NCBI GenBank assembly: GCA_025454915.1
Contig: JALONN010000016.1
Location: forward strand, 1-64,000
Source: Raineya sp.
GTDB lineage: Bacteria > Bacteroidota > Bacteroidia > Cytophagales > Thermonemataceae
Direction: 5' to 3'
Length of the DNA stretch: 64,000 bases
The notes below the pieces were generated by a model. That model saw only the letters and a program-made list of their open reading frames with translations, did not search any database and was not told the origin of the DNA. Below, piece by piece: positions 35,630 to 45,082 of the stretch (position 1 is the stretch's first letter; every line of letters starts with the position of its first letter). Both the position numbers and the translations under genes were made by a program.

Positions 35630-36480
35630 TGGCAAAAAATATTAGAATCATACCCCGATTAGATATAAAAGGGCAACATCTTGTAAAGGGAATACATTTA
35701 GAAGGACTTCGAGTGCTTGGAAATCCAGAAACTTTTGCAAGATATTACTATGAGCAGGGAGCGGATGAACTCATGTATATGGATGTGGTGGCTAGTTTGT
35801 ATGAACGCAATAGCCTTCAAGAGATAATTTCTCGAACTGCAAAAGAAATATTTATTCCTTTAACAGTAGGTGGAGGACTAAGAACAATCGAAGATATTAG
35901 AAATGTTTTAAAAGCTGGAGCTGATAAAGTATCTTTAAATACAGCAGCAATAGCCAACCCAAAAATCATAAAAGATGCCTCTTTGAAATTTGGAGCATCT
36001 ACTATTGTGGTAGCCATTGAAGCAATTAAGCAATCCAATGGTGAGTATTTGTGCTATACAGATAATGGTAGAGAATATACTGGAAAAAATGCCTTAGAAT
36101 GGGCAATGGAAGTAGAAAGTTTGGGTGCAGGAGAATTGGTAATAACGTCCGTAGATAAAGAAGGCACTGGTAGTGGTTTTGATTTTGAATTAGTACAACA
36201 GATTGCAGAAAAAGTATCAATTCCTGTAATAGCTCATGGAGGAGCAGGTAAATTAGATGATTTTGAGAAAGTTGTAAATCATAGTAAAGCTGATGCTATA
36301 GCTGTAGCTTCTGTTTTGCATTATGACTTTATTCAAAAACATGAGCAAGAAATTGACACAGAAAAGGAAGGCAATGTCAGTTTTTTGAAAAGTGGTCGTT
36401 CCTTTACAAAGATACAACCTGTATCCCTTCCTGAAATAAAAAAATATTTAGCAGATCAAGGTGTTCCTTGTAGAATATAA
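35629..36480 (+). CDS. HisF-like synthase subunit of an acetamidino-sugar system
   Basis: A 283-aa TIM-barrel protein with GTG start (MAKNIRIIPRLDIKGQHLVKGIH). It keeps the histidine-biosynthesis imidazole glycerol phosphate synthase pattern (LTVGGGLRTIEDIRNVLKAGADKVSLN and IPVIAHGGAGKLDDF) but is about 30 residues longer, with a C-terminal extension. In a glycan locus beside a HisH-like subunit and a PP-loop enzyme, this fits the WbpG/HisH2/HisF2 and Campylobacter amidation modules rather than histidine synthesis. It would supply ammonia or an amidine donor. Confidence 0.82.
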   Translation: MAKNIRIIPRLDIKGQHLVKGIHLEGLRVLGNPETFARYYYEQGADELMYMDVVASLYERNSLQEIISRTAKEIFIPLTVGGGLRTIEDIRNVLKAGADKVSLNTAAIANPKIIKDASLKFGASTIVVAIEAIKQSNGEYLCYTDNGREYTGKNALEWAMEVESLGAGELVITSVDKEGTGSGFDFELVQQIAEKVSIPVIAHGGAGKLDDFEKVVNHSKADAIAVASVLHYDFIQKHEQEIDTEKEGNVSFLKSGRSFTKIQPVSLPEIKKYLADQGVPCRI

Positions 36481-36485
36481 AATTT

Positions 36486-37121
36486 ATGAGTAAAGTTATA
36501 ATTGTTGATTATCAGGCTGGTAACTTATTTAGTGTACTGAATGCATGTTTAAAAGTGGGTATAAACGCAGAAATTACATCAGATAAGAACAAAATTGTAT
36601 CAGCTGATGGTATTATTCTGCCAGGGGTGGGAGCATTTGGAGAGTCTATGAATAATCTAGAAAAACTAGATTTGGTAAACCCAATTAAAGATTTTGTGAG
36701 TTCTGGAAAGCCTTTTTTAGGGGTATGTCTTGGGCTTCAATTACTTTTTGAAGAAAGTGAAGAATTTGGTGTTACTAAAGGTTTGGGGTTAGTTGAAGGA
36801 GTTGTGAAAAAATTTAAAAGTCCTGATAAAAGTATAAAAATACCACAAATAGGTTGGAATACAATCCAGAAACCACCACATGCTGACTGGCAACAAACAC
36901 CTCTTACAGATATAGCAGAAAATTCTTTTATGTATTTTGTACATTCTTTTTATGTAGAACCCTCTAATCATAAAGATATTATCTCAGAAACTACTTACGA
37001 AGGAAAAAAATATTGTTCCTCTATTCAGAAAAATAATATATTTGCTACTCAGTTTCATCCAGAAAAAAGTGCTGATTTAGGTCTGAGAATGTATAAAAAT
37101 TGGTCAAAAGAACTTAAATAA
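36486..37121 (+). CDS. HisH-like glutaminase subunit
   Basis: A 211-aa class I glutamine amidotransferase. Nucleophile Cys81 in GVCLGLQ, and His191/Glu193 in QFHPEKS, complete the catalytic triad. It produces ammonia from glutamine and channels it to the HisF-like partner, from which it is separated by five bases. Both subunits being locus-dedicated is the feature of acetamidino nonulosonate and O5-type antigen clusters. Confidence 0.88.
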   Translation: MSKVIIVDYQAGNLFSVLNACLKVGINAEITSDKNKIVSADGIILPGVGAFGESMNNLEKLDLVNPIKDFVSSGKPFLGVCLGLQLLFEESEEFGVTKGLGLVEGVVKKFKSPDKSIKIPQIGWNTIQKPPHADWQQTPLTDIAENSFMYFVHSFYVEPSNHKDIISETTYEGKKYCSSIQKNNIFATQFHPEKSADLGLRMYKNWSKELK

Positions 37122-37126
37122 TCAAA

Positions 37127-38368
37127 ATGAAAACTAATAAAGAAGAGCTAGAAGCATATTATGGCTTACCCAAAGAAGTAAAATTTTGTAAAAAATGTGT
37201 GATGTCTAATCAACGTCCCACATCTGCTGTTGAATTTAAACATACCAAAGATTCGAAAAAAACTACACTGGCTTTTGATGAAGAAGGTGTTTGTGATGCA
37301 TGTAGAACGAATGAGCAAAAACATCAAATAGATTGGGTAAAAAGAGAAGAAGAACTTTTAAAACTTTTAGATAAATATCGCAGAACAGATGGTGGTTACG
37401 ATTGTATCGTACCTGGTAGTGGCGGTAAGGATAGTGCATTTCAGGCTCATATTTTAAAATATAAATATGGGATGAATCCTTTGACAGTTACTTGGCCTCC
37501 TATTTTATACACAGACTATGGTTATAAAAATTTTAAAAACTGGTTAGATGTAGGTGGTTTTGATAATATCAGTTTCAATAGAAATGGAAAAGTAATGAAA
37601 TTACTAACCAAACTTTCTATCGAAAATATATTTCATCCTTTTCAAACTTTTATTTTAGGACAAAAGAACTTAGCTGTTAAAATAGCTTTAAAATACGATA
37701 TACCTTTGATTTTCTATGGAGAAAATGAAGCAGAATACGGAAATCCAATTGCAGATAATACAACATCTTTAAGAGATAAATCTTATTTCACTTTTAATCA
37801 CTTAGATGAAATTTTCTTAGGTGGTGTAAGCATTAAAGAATTACAAGAAAAATATGATGTTCGTTTATCAGATTTAATGTCATTCTTGCCTGCTTCTACA
37901 CAAGAAATGCAAGGCAAAGATATTCAAGTACACTATCTAGGCTATTATTTACGTTGGACTCCTCAAGAAGTGTATTATTATGCAGTAGAAAATACTGGCT
38001 TCAAAGCTCGTCCTTTTCGTACACAGGGAACATATAGCAAGTATAATAGTATTGATGATAAAATAGATGATTTGCATTATTACACAACATTTATTAAATT
38101 TGGTATTGGAAGAGCCACTTATGATGCATCACAAGAAATAAGAAATAAGCATCTTACACGTGAAGAAGGAGTCGCTCTTGTGAAACGCTTTGATGGGGAG
38201 TTTCCTGACAAGTATTTTGACGAGATAATGGAATATTTAGATATTAACCCTGAGTATTTCAGAAATGAGCTAACAGATAAATTCCGTTCACCACACCTAT
38301 GGACAAAAAATGATAAAGGTGAATGGCAATTGCGTCATAATATATGGGGTGGAGGTTTAGAAGATTAA
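37127..38368 (+). CDS. N-acetyl sugar amidotransferase (WbpG/PseA-type PP-loop enzyme)
   Basis: A 413-aa PP-loop ATP pyrophosphatase. Two CxxC pairs (Cys21/24 in FCKKCVM, Cys56/59 in GVCDACR) form a zinc finger before the PP-loop SGGKDS (98-103, in GSGGKDSAFQ). FYGENEAEYGNP and YYLRWTPQEVYYYAVE follow, as in WbpG and PseA. The family converts an acetamido group to an acetamidino group using ammonia from the HisH/HisF pair. It probably amidates the legionaminate or its precursor; the exact substrate is inference. Confidence 0.87.
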   Translation: MKTNKEELEAYYGLPKEVKFCKKCVMSNQRPTSAVEFKHTKDSKKTTLAFDEEGVCDACRTNEQKHQIDWVKREEELLKLLDKYRRTDGGYDCIVPGSGGKDSAFQAHILKYKYGMNPLTVTWPPILYTDYGYKNFKNWLDVGGFDNISFNRNGKVMKLLTKLSIENIFHPFQTFILGQKNLAVKIALKYDIPLIFYGENEAEYGNPIADNTTSLRDKSYFTFNHLDEIFLGGVSIKELQEKYDVRLSDLMSFLPASTQEMQGKDIQVHYLGYYLRWTPQEVYYYAVENTGFKARPFRTQGTYSKYNSIDDKIDDLHYYTTFIKFGIGRATYDASQEIRNKHLTREEGVALVKRFDGEFPDKYFDEIMEYLDINPEYFRNELTDKFRSPHLWTKNDKGEWQLRHNIWGGGLED

Positions 38369-38395
38369 TTATTGATAAATAAAAATTGTAAAAAA

Positions 38396-39670
38396 GTGTC
38401 TGATGTTGTATTAAAAGTAGAAAACCTTTGGAAACAATACCGTCTTGGAGTGGTAGGAGCAGGTTCTTTGCGAGAAGATGTAGGACGCTGGATGGCAAAA
38501 GTCAGAGGAAAAGAAGACCCAACATTAAAAGTGGGAGAAACAAATGATAGAGAAAACATAAAGGGAGATTATGTCTGGGCTCTACAAGATATTAATTTTG
38601 AGATAAAAAAAGGAGAAGTAGTAGGTATTATTGGAAAAAACGGAGCGGGCAAATCAACACTACTCAAAATTTTATCAAAGGTCACTACTCCAACAAAAGG
38701 AAGTATTAAAGTGAAAGGAAGAATAGCTTCATTACTAGAAGTAGGAACAGGTTTTCATCCAGAACTGACAGGCCGAGAAAACATATTCCTCAATGGAGCT
38801 ATCTTGGGAATGAGTAAATCTGAAATCAGAGCTAAATTCGATGAAATTGTAGACTTCTCAGGTATTGGTAAATATATTGATACACCTGTAAAGCGTTATT
38901 CTTCAGGAATGTATGTGCGTCTGGCATTTGCTGTGGCAGCTCATTTGGAGCCCGAAATTCTGATTGTAGACGAAGTACTTGCTGTGGGTGATGCCGATTT
39001 TCAGAAAAAATGTTTGGGGAAAATGCAGGATGTCAGCCAAGAGGGTAGAACAGTACTTGTTGTTAGCCATAACATGACAAGTATTAGAAATATATGTAAA
39101 TCAGGAATTTTGTTGCAAAATGGTAAGTTAGACTTTTTTAATGATATAGAAAGTGTAATAAATCAATATGTAAGTTATAGTTTAAATAATCAATCTTTTT
39201 ATGAAGGAATGGCTAATCCAGATAAAGATTTAAATATTCTTAGGGTTAAAATATTAAACAATCAAAATGAAATAGAAAAAGAAATAAATTATAATGATAA
39301 ACTTAGAATATGTATACAATTTGAATTGACAAGATATCTTAAGAATGTTGTAATTTGGTTTGCTATTTGGACCTTAGAAGATAACCTATTATTTGGAAGC
39401 TGTAACTATGATACAAAGAGAGAAATGAGTAATTTGAATCAAGGAAAATATGAATCAATCATACAGCTACCTTCACAATTTTTAAACTCAGGAAAATACA
39501 AGTTAGTAGTGGGAGCGTACACTCAAAATCCACTAATCATATATGATAGAATAAGTGATATAGTATTCTCAATTATAGATACAAATGAATATTTTGTATC
39601 TGAGATTGGTAGTAGAAATGGCTTTTTAAAACCATTATTTGAGTGGAAAACAACAAACATGCTTACCTAA
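38396..39670 (+). CDS. wzt: Wzt-type polysaccharide ABC transporter ATPase
   Basis: A 424-aa protein. The GTG at 38396 gives MSDVVLKVENLWKQYRLG, the usual Wzt N-terminus; a TTG at 38372 is the alternative. Walker A GKNGAGKST, signature YSSGMYVRLAFAVA, Walker B ILIVDEVLAVGD and VVSHNM are intact. Residues about 250-424 form a C-terminal beta-sandwich like that of O9a Wzt, which binds the finished glycan end. No Wzm permease is adjacent, which is unusual; it must be outside the window. Confidence 0.9.
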   Translation: MSDVVLKVENLWKQYRLGVVGAGSLREDVGRWMAKVRGKEDPTLKVGETNDRENIKGDYVWALQDINFEIKKGEVVGIIGKNGAGKSTLLKILSKVTTPTKGSIKVKGRIASLLEVGTGFHPELTGRENIFLNGAILGMSKSEIRAKFDEIVDFSGIGKYIDTPVKRYSSGMYVRLAFAVAAHLEPEILIVDEVLAVGDADFQKKCLGKMQDVSQEGRTVLVVSHNMTSIRNICKSGILLQNGKLDFFNDIESVINQYVSYSLNNQSFYEGMANPDKDLNILRVKILNNQNEIEKEINYNDKLRICIQFELTRYLKNVVIWFAIWTLEDNLLFGSCNYDTKREMSNLNQGKYESIIQLPSQFLNSGKYKLVVGAYTQNPLIIYDRISDIVFSIIDTNEYFVSEIGSRNGFLKPLFEWKTTNMLT

Positions 39671-39672
39671 AT

Positions 39673-40251
39673 ATGTTTAAATACATAAAAAAAAGTATCA
39701 AAAAGATTATATATTTTTTTTTACAAAAAATAGTAAACTTATTAAAGGAAGATAAATTCATTTTAGCTAAATTATATGAAGATGCTAGATGGATACATTT
39801 AAATGTATACCAATCAGAAATAAAGGAAAAGTATAATATACATAACTCTGTCAGATTTAGTCTAGATACACATATATATGGTGATGGATATATCGCCATA
39901 GGCGAAAATACATATCTTGGAGAATCTTGCTTTCTTCAATCTCAAGCACCGGGGAAAATAATAATAGGAAAAGGTTGTGCCTTAGCTCATAACATTCATA
40001 TAAGAACATCAGATTTTCAAAAAACATTTTCTCTGCAAGATGCTCGTAAATTGCCAAGTAGCATCAAAGATATCATTATAGGTGATGATGTATGGATAGG
40101 TGCAAATGTATACATTTGTGGGGGAGTAACAATTGGGAATAATGTTGTTGTGGGTGCTAATAGTATTGTAACTAAAGATATTCCAGATAATATGGTTGTA
40201 GGAGGAGTTCCTGCAAGAATAATATATTCAAAATCTATTTATGAAAAATAA
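39673..40251 (+). CDS. Hexapeptide-repeat acyltransferase
   Basis: A 192-aa protein from the ATG at 39673, two bases after the wzt stop. A short basic helical start (MFKYIKKSIKKIIYFFLQKI) precedes a left-handed beta-helix with hexapeptide repeats (YGDGYIAIGENTYLGESCFL, IIIGKGCALAHNIHIRTSDF, IIIGDDVWIGANVYICGGVTIG) and the family end DNMVVGGVPARII. The HIRTSDF segment carries the likely catalytic His. Probably an O- or N-acetyltransferase acting on a glycan sugar. Confidence 0.85.
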   Translation: MFKYIKKSIKKIIYFFLQKIVNLLKEDKFILAKLYEDARWIHLNVYQSEIKEKYNIHNSVRFSLDTHIYGDGYIAIGENTYLGESCFLQSQAPGKIIIGKGCALAHNIHIRTSDFQKTFSLQDARKLPSSIKDIIIGDDVWIGANVYICGGVTIGNNVVVGANSIVTKDIPDNMVVGGVPARIIYSKSIYEK

Positions 40252-41605
40252 TATTTTATTCTTGATTGATACTTTAACACAGTTTAATGAACTTTCTCGT
40301 GTTGCGATTATTCTTCAAAATGAGAATAATCAGGCTGTTTTTGTCATTCGTTCAAGTCATAAAATTATAGAGCAAAGGTGTATTGAATTAAATTTTAAGT
40401 ATATTGACTATTATACAATAAATATTAATACAGGAAAAAAAAACTTCCTAAAAAAGCTTTGGACGCGTTTTTTGTATGAAATACCTTTGATTTTATCAGT
40501 TTTTATATCAAAAAAACAAATACGCCATTTTCAATATATTTATACAACTGATAAAATTAAAGCCAAATATCTGGTTCAAAACTATCAACCCAAAATTTTA
40601 CTTGTAGCTGAAGATGGAATAGGGAGTCCATTAGTCTTTTTAAAATATTTTAATAAAAAATCTATACCAATAATCAATTATCCATATGAATATTCAACGA
40701 TTAAACAGTTAGAAAATAGAGCCTTGTCAAATGAGGGCTATGAAATAAAAAAAATGATAGAGAAATTATTACTAACTATTTTTTCAAAAAAATGGATACG
40801 TAAAATTTATAACAAAAATTATACAGTTATACCTACCCAAGAAGCTATCTTGTATATATTATTTAGAATAAATATTCCAAACCCATGGACTGTACATGGT
40901 GGAATCTCCAATTTTTTGATAGCAGAGAGCCAATTTATGAAAGAACATTATATCAATGAAGGGATAGATAGTAAAAAAATAATGCTTTTAGGAAATATTT
41001 CAAATGATATATTGCTACAAAACTTGAATGATAATAATAAGAAAAAAAGCATATTACTTGAGCTTGGGCTTGACATAAATAAAAAAACAATCTTATGTGC
41101 TTTAATACCTGATTATACGAGTACTATGAAGTGTGAATTTCATAACTATGAAGAACTGGTAGATTTTTGGATCGATAGTATAAATAACAACCATAAATTT
41201 AATATAATATACCAACTCCACCCTGCTGTTTCAGAGATACATAAAAAATACATCAAATCTAAAAATGTACACCTTTCTGATAGAAGTATAGTAGATTTAA
41301 TACCTATTTGTGATATATACATTACAAGTGTTTCATCTACTATTAGATATGCGACAGCTTGCTCTAAGCCTGTAATTAACTATGATATGTATTTTATGAA
41401 TTATTCAGATTATCAAAGTAATGAAGCTGTGATAACCATACAGACTAAAGAGGATTTCTTTAAAACACTATACTCTATTACAGAAAATCGGAATTTTTAT
41501 GAAAATTTAGTTTATACCCAAAAAGAGCAGTCTAAATTATGGGGCATGATGGACGGAAATGTCAGTAGTAGAATAAAGACTTTTTTAGAATCCAAAATTT
41601 TATAA
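40241..41605 (+). CDS. Probable GT-B glycosyltransferase (unclassified)
   Basis: A 454-aa cytoplasmic protein. It begins with a Rossmann-like strand (NILFLIDTLTQFNELSRVAI). The C-terminal half looks like a GT-B nucleotide-binding domain of the CDP-glycerol/polysialyl or epimerase-like fold: MLLGNISNDILL, then IIYQLHPAVSEIHKKYIKSKNVHLSD, then VDLIPICDIYITSVSSTIRYATACSKPVINYD. The HP-alpha and S/TS motifs fit that superfamily. It could transfer legionaminate, but this is a guess. It overlaps the acyltransferase by 11 bases. Confidence 0.6.
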   Translation: MKNNILFLIDTLTQFNELSRVAIILQNENNQAVFVIRSSHKIIEQRCIELNFKYIDYYTININTGKKNFLKKLWTRFLYEIPLILSVFISKKQIRHFQYIYTTDKIKAKYLVQNYQPKILLVAEDGIGSPLVFLKYFNKKSIPIINYPYEYSTIKQLENRALSNEGYEIKKMIEKLLLTIFSKKWIRKIYNKNYTVIPTQEAILYILFRINIPNPWTVHGGISNFLIAESQFMKEHYINEGIDSKKIMLLGNISNDILLQNLNDNNKKKSILLELGLDINKKTILCALIPDYTSTMKCEFHNYEELVDFWIDSINNNHKFNIIYQLHPAVSEIHKKYIKSKNVHLSDRSIVDLIPICDIYITSVSSTIRYATACSKPVINYDMYFMNYSDYQSNEAVITIQTKEDFFKTLYSITENRNFYENLVYTQKEQSKLWGMMDGNVSSRIKTFLESKIL

Positions 41606-41610
41606 AAAAT

Positions 41611-42624
41611 ATGAAAGTAATAGTTATAGGAGTAGGAAGAATGGGCACTCGTCACGCACAAGGCTTGTTGCAAGTGGCAGCAATAGAGGAACTTGTACTG
41701 GTGGATATGAAAGAAGAAGCTCTTGAGAATGCTAAAAATACACTTAGCCCCCAAAGCACTAAAAAACTATCTTTTATTATCCTTGAGAATTTTCTGTCTA
41801 CACCACCCCAAGCTGATATTGTAATTGATGCATCTACAGCTCAAAATAGAACAGAAAGGCTTGAAAATATTCTTAAAACCAATTGTAAATATATTTTAAT
41901 TGAAAAACCTCTTGGACAAAGTTTAGAACAAGTAGAAGAACTCATTTACTTTTCAAAAAAACAAAATACTCCAATTTTTGTAAACCTGAATATGAGGATG
42001 TATGATGTATTTAGAAAAATACGTCAGGATTTACAAAAATTGCCTCAATTGCAAGGATTTGCCAATATCTCTGTTAATACAGGGACATTAGGCATTGGAG
42101 CAAATGGCATTCATTATTTAGATTTATGTATGTTTTTGCTTGATGCCAACAAAACAGAATTAGTGGCAGGAGAAATAGAAGAAACTATTATTCCAAGTGG
42201 CAGAGGATCAAACTTTGGAGATTTTGGTGGATGGGCAATGATTAAATTTTTTAAAGATAATACTTACAAAGGACGTTTACAGATTTCTATGAGTTCAGAA
42301 AGTACCGTTTTTGGTAGTTGGGAGATTGTGGCTCCTCATGGAAGAATACAATTTAATGAAGTAGAATGCAAGCTCAATTATCAAGTTCGCAAGGCTGATA
42401 GCCAAATGCCTATTAATAGATATTTCGCAGATTATCAATCTATTGAAACGAAAAATTTTGAATCTCCATTTTTAGGAGATTTGACAAAACTATGGATAGA
42501 AACCTTAATCAAAGAAGGAAAATCACTTTTACCTATGTTGGAAGAAAGTTTAGAGACTCATAAACTTATGTTTGCTTGGCTTTCTCTAAGTAAAACGCAT
42601 CAAAAATCATTTCCCATCACATAA
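41611..42624 (+). CDS. Gfo/Idh/MocA family oxidoreductase (first)
   Basis: A 337-aa NAD(P)-dependent enzyme. Rossmann motif VIGVGRMGTRHAQG, an EKPLGQSLEQVEELI segment with the catalytic Lys of EKP, then FVNLNMRMYD and an NGIHYLDLCMFLL segment. The HYLDL part is the usual substrate-binding His/Asp. The second half is the beta-sheet domain. It acts on a sugar nucleotide or sugar acid; the exact step is not predictable. Paired with the next gene. Confidence 0.87.
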   Translation: MKVIVIGVGRMGTRHAQGLLQVAAIEELVLVDMKEEALENAKNTLSPQSTKKLSFIILENFLSTPPQADIVIDASTAQNRTERLENILKTNCKYILIEKPLGQSLEQVEELIYFSKKQNTPIFVNLNMRMYDVFRKIRQDLQKLPQLQGFANISVNTGTLGIGANGIHYLDLCMFLLDANKTELVAGEIEETIIPSGRGSNFGDFGGWAMIKFFKDNTYKGRLQISMSSESTVFGSWEIVAPHGRIQFNEVECKLNYQVRKADSQMPINRYFADYQSIETKNFESPFLGDLTKLWIETLIKEGKSLLPMLEESLETHKLMFAWLSLSKTHQKSFPIT

Positions 42625-42629
42625 TTATC

Positions 42630-43580
42630 ATGGAACATATTCTTTTAGTAGGCACGGGATATATGGGTATTGAGTATGCCAAAGTACTTAATGCTTTGAA
42701 TAAGAAATATATAGCAATCGGAAGAGGCGAAGAGAATGCAAAGAAATTTGAAGAAATGATAGGTGTAAAGCCTATTGTTGGTGGCTTACAAAAATATCTA
42801 TCAGAAAATACCCAAATTCCAAAATGTGCTATTGTTGGAGTTAGTATAGAAACTTTAGCAGAAACCACTCTACAATTAATGGAGGTTGGAGTGAAAAAAA
42901 TACTTTTAGAAAAACCTGGTTTTGGAGAAGTAGATGAGTTTACTCAGATTTGGAATGCTGCTCATATTTATCAAACAGAAATATTTTTAGCTTATAATCG
43001 TAGATATTATGCCTCTACATTGAAAGCAAGAGAAATTATAGAGGAAGATAGAGGAGTAATATCTTTTAACTTTGAATTTACGGAGTGGTCTAATAGCATT
43101 CAAAATTTACCTAAACACCCCACAGAGTTACAAAATTGGTTTATGGGCAATTCTACACATATCATAGATTTAGCCTTTTTCTTGGGAGGTAAACCAAAAA
43201 TAATTCATTCATTTGTGAAAGGAAAAGGAAATTTAACTTGGCATAATAAATCATCTATTTTTGCTGGTGCTGGTGAAACAGAAAATGGGGCACTATTTTC
43301 ATATCAGGCAAACTGGCAGGCTCCGGGACGTTGGGGACTAGAAATTAATACGGCTAAACATCGACTGATTTTCAGACCTTTGGAGAAATTGCAAATCCAG
43401 AAAATAGGTTCAGTAGCTATTGAATTAGTAGAAGGAATAGATTATAGCCTAGATGAACAATTTAAACATGGTCTTTATCTGCAAACAAAAAACTTTTTGG
43501 AAAATAACTATACAGATTTTTGTTCATTAGGTGAGCAAAAAACAATGTTAGATATTTATAAGCAAATAGGTGGTTACTGA
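42630..43580 (+). CDS. Gfo/Idh/MocA family oxidoreductase (second)
   Basis: A 316-aa relative of the preceding enzyme, only modestly similar. Rossmann motif LVGTGYMGIEYAKVL, LLEKPGFGEVDEF with the EKP lysine, YNRRYYASTLKAREII and GNSTHIIDLAFFLGG. Two oxidoreductases side by side suggest two successive steps or two substrates in making a modified sugar. Five-base gap to the first. Confidence 0.87.
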   Translation: MEHILLVGTGYMGIEYAKVLNALNKKYIAIGRGEENAKKFEEMIGVKPIVGGLQKYLSENTQIPKCAIVGVSIETLAETTLQLMEVGVKKILLEKPGFGEVDEFTQIWNAAHIYQTEIFLAYNRRYYASTLKAREIIEEDRGVISFNFEFTEWSNSIQNLPKHPTELQNWFMGNSTHIIDLAFFLGGKPKIIHSFVKGKGNLTWHNKSSIFAGAGETENGALFSYQANWQAPGRWGLEINTAKHRLIFRPLEKLQIQKIGSVAIELVEGIDYSLDEQFKHGLYLQTKNFLENNYTDFCSLGEQKTMLDIYKQIGGY

Positions 43581-43582
43581 AT

Positions 43583-45049
43583 ATGAATGTATTTTTTGAA
43601 AAATTATCCAAAGCCAATTATGAATATTTTTGTAAATTAGATGAGGCTGTCTATCAAGTACTAGATTTTTATGAAAAATCCTATCCTTCTATATTTATAT
43701 ATAAAGATGTAAATATCAAGTATGCAATAGCTAGAACTATATTTTATGAATGTTTTAGACTAGATTTTCATAAATTTTATTTTAAAGAATATAATACTAA
43801 AGATATACCCAGTGAACCTATTTTTAAATCTGTGGCAATATTTCTGAGTGAAGGAATCATTCATAAAAAGGATATAAATTATCAATACAAATTAAATTTT
43901 CGAGAGGCTCTATTACGTCCATATAAGAAAATAAAAAATTTTATTTTTCCTGTCAAAATAAATAAAATTAAAAAAGATGTATTTATTTATACTCATGAAA
44001 ATAGATTTGTATATTTTTTAAACCCTATTCTTAATTATATTTCAAGCTATACATATTTACATTATGGGTATTTAAACATAAAAAAAGCTGCTTTAGAGAC
44101 AAATCAGCCATATATAAATTTAGAGCCTTTTGTAAAAGAAGCCTATCCTGTTATATTTGAAAAAAAAATACTCAAACAGCTTTTTCGTCATTTGCTCTAT
44201 CAAGTAGATTTGTTAAATGTTATTTTTAAGTACCATAAACCCAAATGCTTATTACTTGTAGAAGGATTTTCTGCAAATGATGAAGTAGCAAATCAAGTAG
44301 CAAAAAAATATGGAATTAAAACTATTTGTATTCAACAAGGGTGGGATTTCATAGCCTCTCCCAGCAGTAAAAATTTGAGTTTTGATAAAATGCTTGTTTG
44401 GGGACATGCATTAGCAAATTACCAGCAGCCTTATAGTCCTAAAGCTCAATTTAAGAGTGTAGGTAATCATATCTTGAAAAACATTCAAACTTATTCTAAA
44501 GAAAATAGAATAACCTTCCTTTTTCAGGCAAAAAATGTGCCTTCAGCTTTTCTTGATCAGGAAATATGGAATCAAATGTGGCAGTTTATCTTCTTTGCAG
44601 CTTCAAATTTTCCTGATTATACTGTGATTGTAAGACCACATCCTGTTCATCCAATTTCGCAAGAAGAGGAGAATGCTATCAAAAAGTATCCTAATATTAC
44701 TGTTTCAACACCTCAACAGGAAAGTTTAAATGAAGTGCTTTGCAAATCAAAAATTTCAGTAGCAATTAATTCTGCAACTATTTTAGAAAGTATTGGACGA
44801 GAAACAATACCCTTCATATTTAACTTGACATCTGTTCCACATTATAATCCAAACATAAATGAAATAGGTGTAGGAATAGAAGTCAAAACTTTGGAAGATG
44901 CCCAAATAAAATTAACAAAACTGATAAAAGATGTAACCTATCAAGAAAAAATAATTCAAAATATAAATTCTTATAAAAAACAAATATTTGAAGCATTTGG
45001 AGAAGAAGCAACCCAGAATATCGTCAAAGAAATTCAAGAATACTTATAA
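43583..45049 (+). CDS. Probable capsule/GT-B glycosyltransferase
   Basis: A 488-aa protein with a helical N-terminal half and a C-terminal GT-B-like half. CLLLVEGFSANDEVANQVAKKYGIKTICIQQGWD is the acceptor-side Rossmann segment. YTVIVRPHPVHPISQEEENAIKKYPNITVSTPQQESLNEVLCKSKISVAINSATILESIGRETIPF carries the HP and S/T motifs of polysialyl- and KDO-transferase-like proteins. Donor and acceptor are unknown. Its start ATG is two bases after the previous stop. Confidence 0.6.
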   Translation: MNVFFEKLSKANYEYFCKLDEAVYQVLDFYEKSYPSIFIYKDVNIKYAIARTIFYECFRLDFHKFYFKEYNTKDIPSEPIFKSVAIFLSEGIIHKKDINYQYKLNFREALLRPYKKIKNFIFPVKINKIKKDVFIYTHENRFVYFLNPILNYISSYTYLHYGYLNIKKAALETNQPYINLEPFVKEAYPVIFEKKILKQLFRHLLYQVDLLNVIFKYHKPKCLLLVEGFSANDEVANQVAKKYGIKTICIQQGWDFIASPSSKNLSFDKMLVWGHALANYQQPYSPKAQFKSVGNHILKNIQTYSKENRITFLFQAKNVPSAFLDQEIWNQMWQFIFFAASNFPDYTVIVRPHPVHPISQEEENAIKKYPNITVSTPQQESLNEVLCKSKISVAINSATILESIGRETIPFIFNLTSVPHYNPNINEIGVGIEVKTLEDAQIKLTKLIKDVTYQEKIIQNINSYKKQIFEAFGEEATQNIVKEIQEYL

Positions 45050-45082
45050 TATTTTTTTATTTTTGTGAAGAATATAGTCCAT

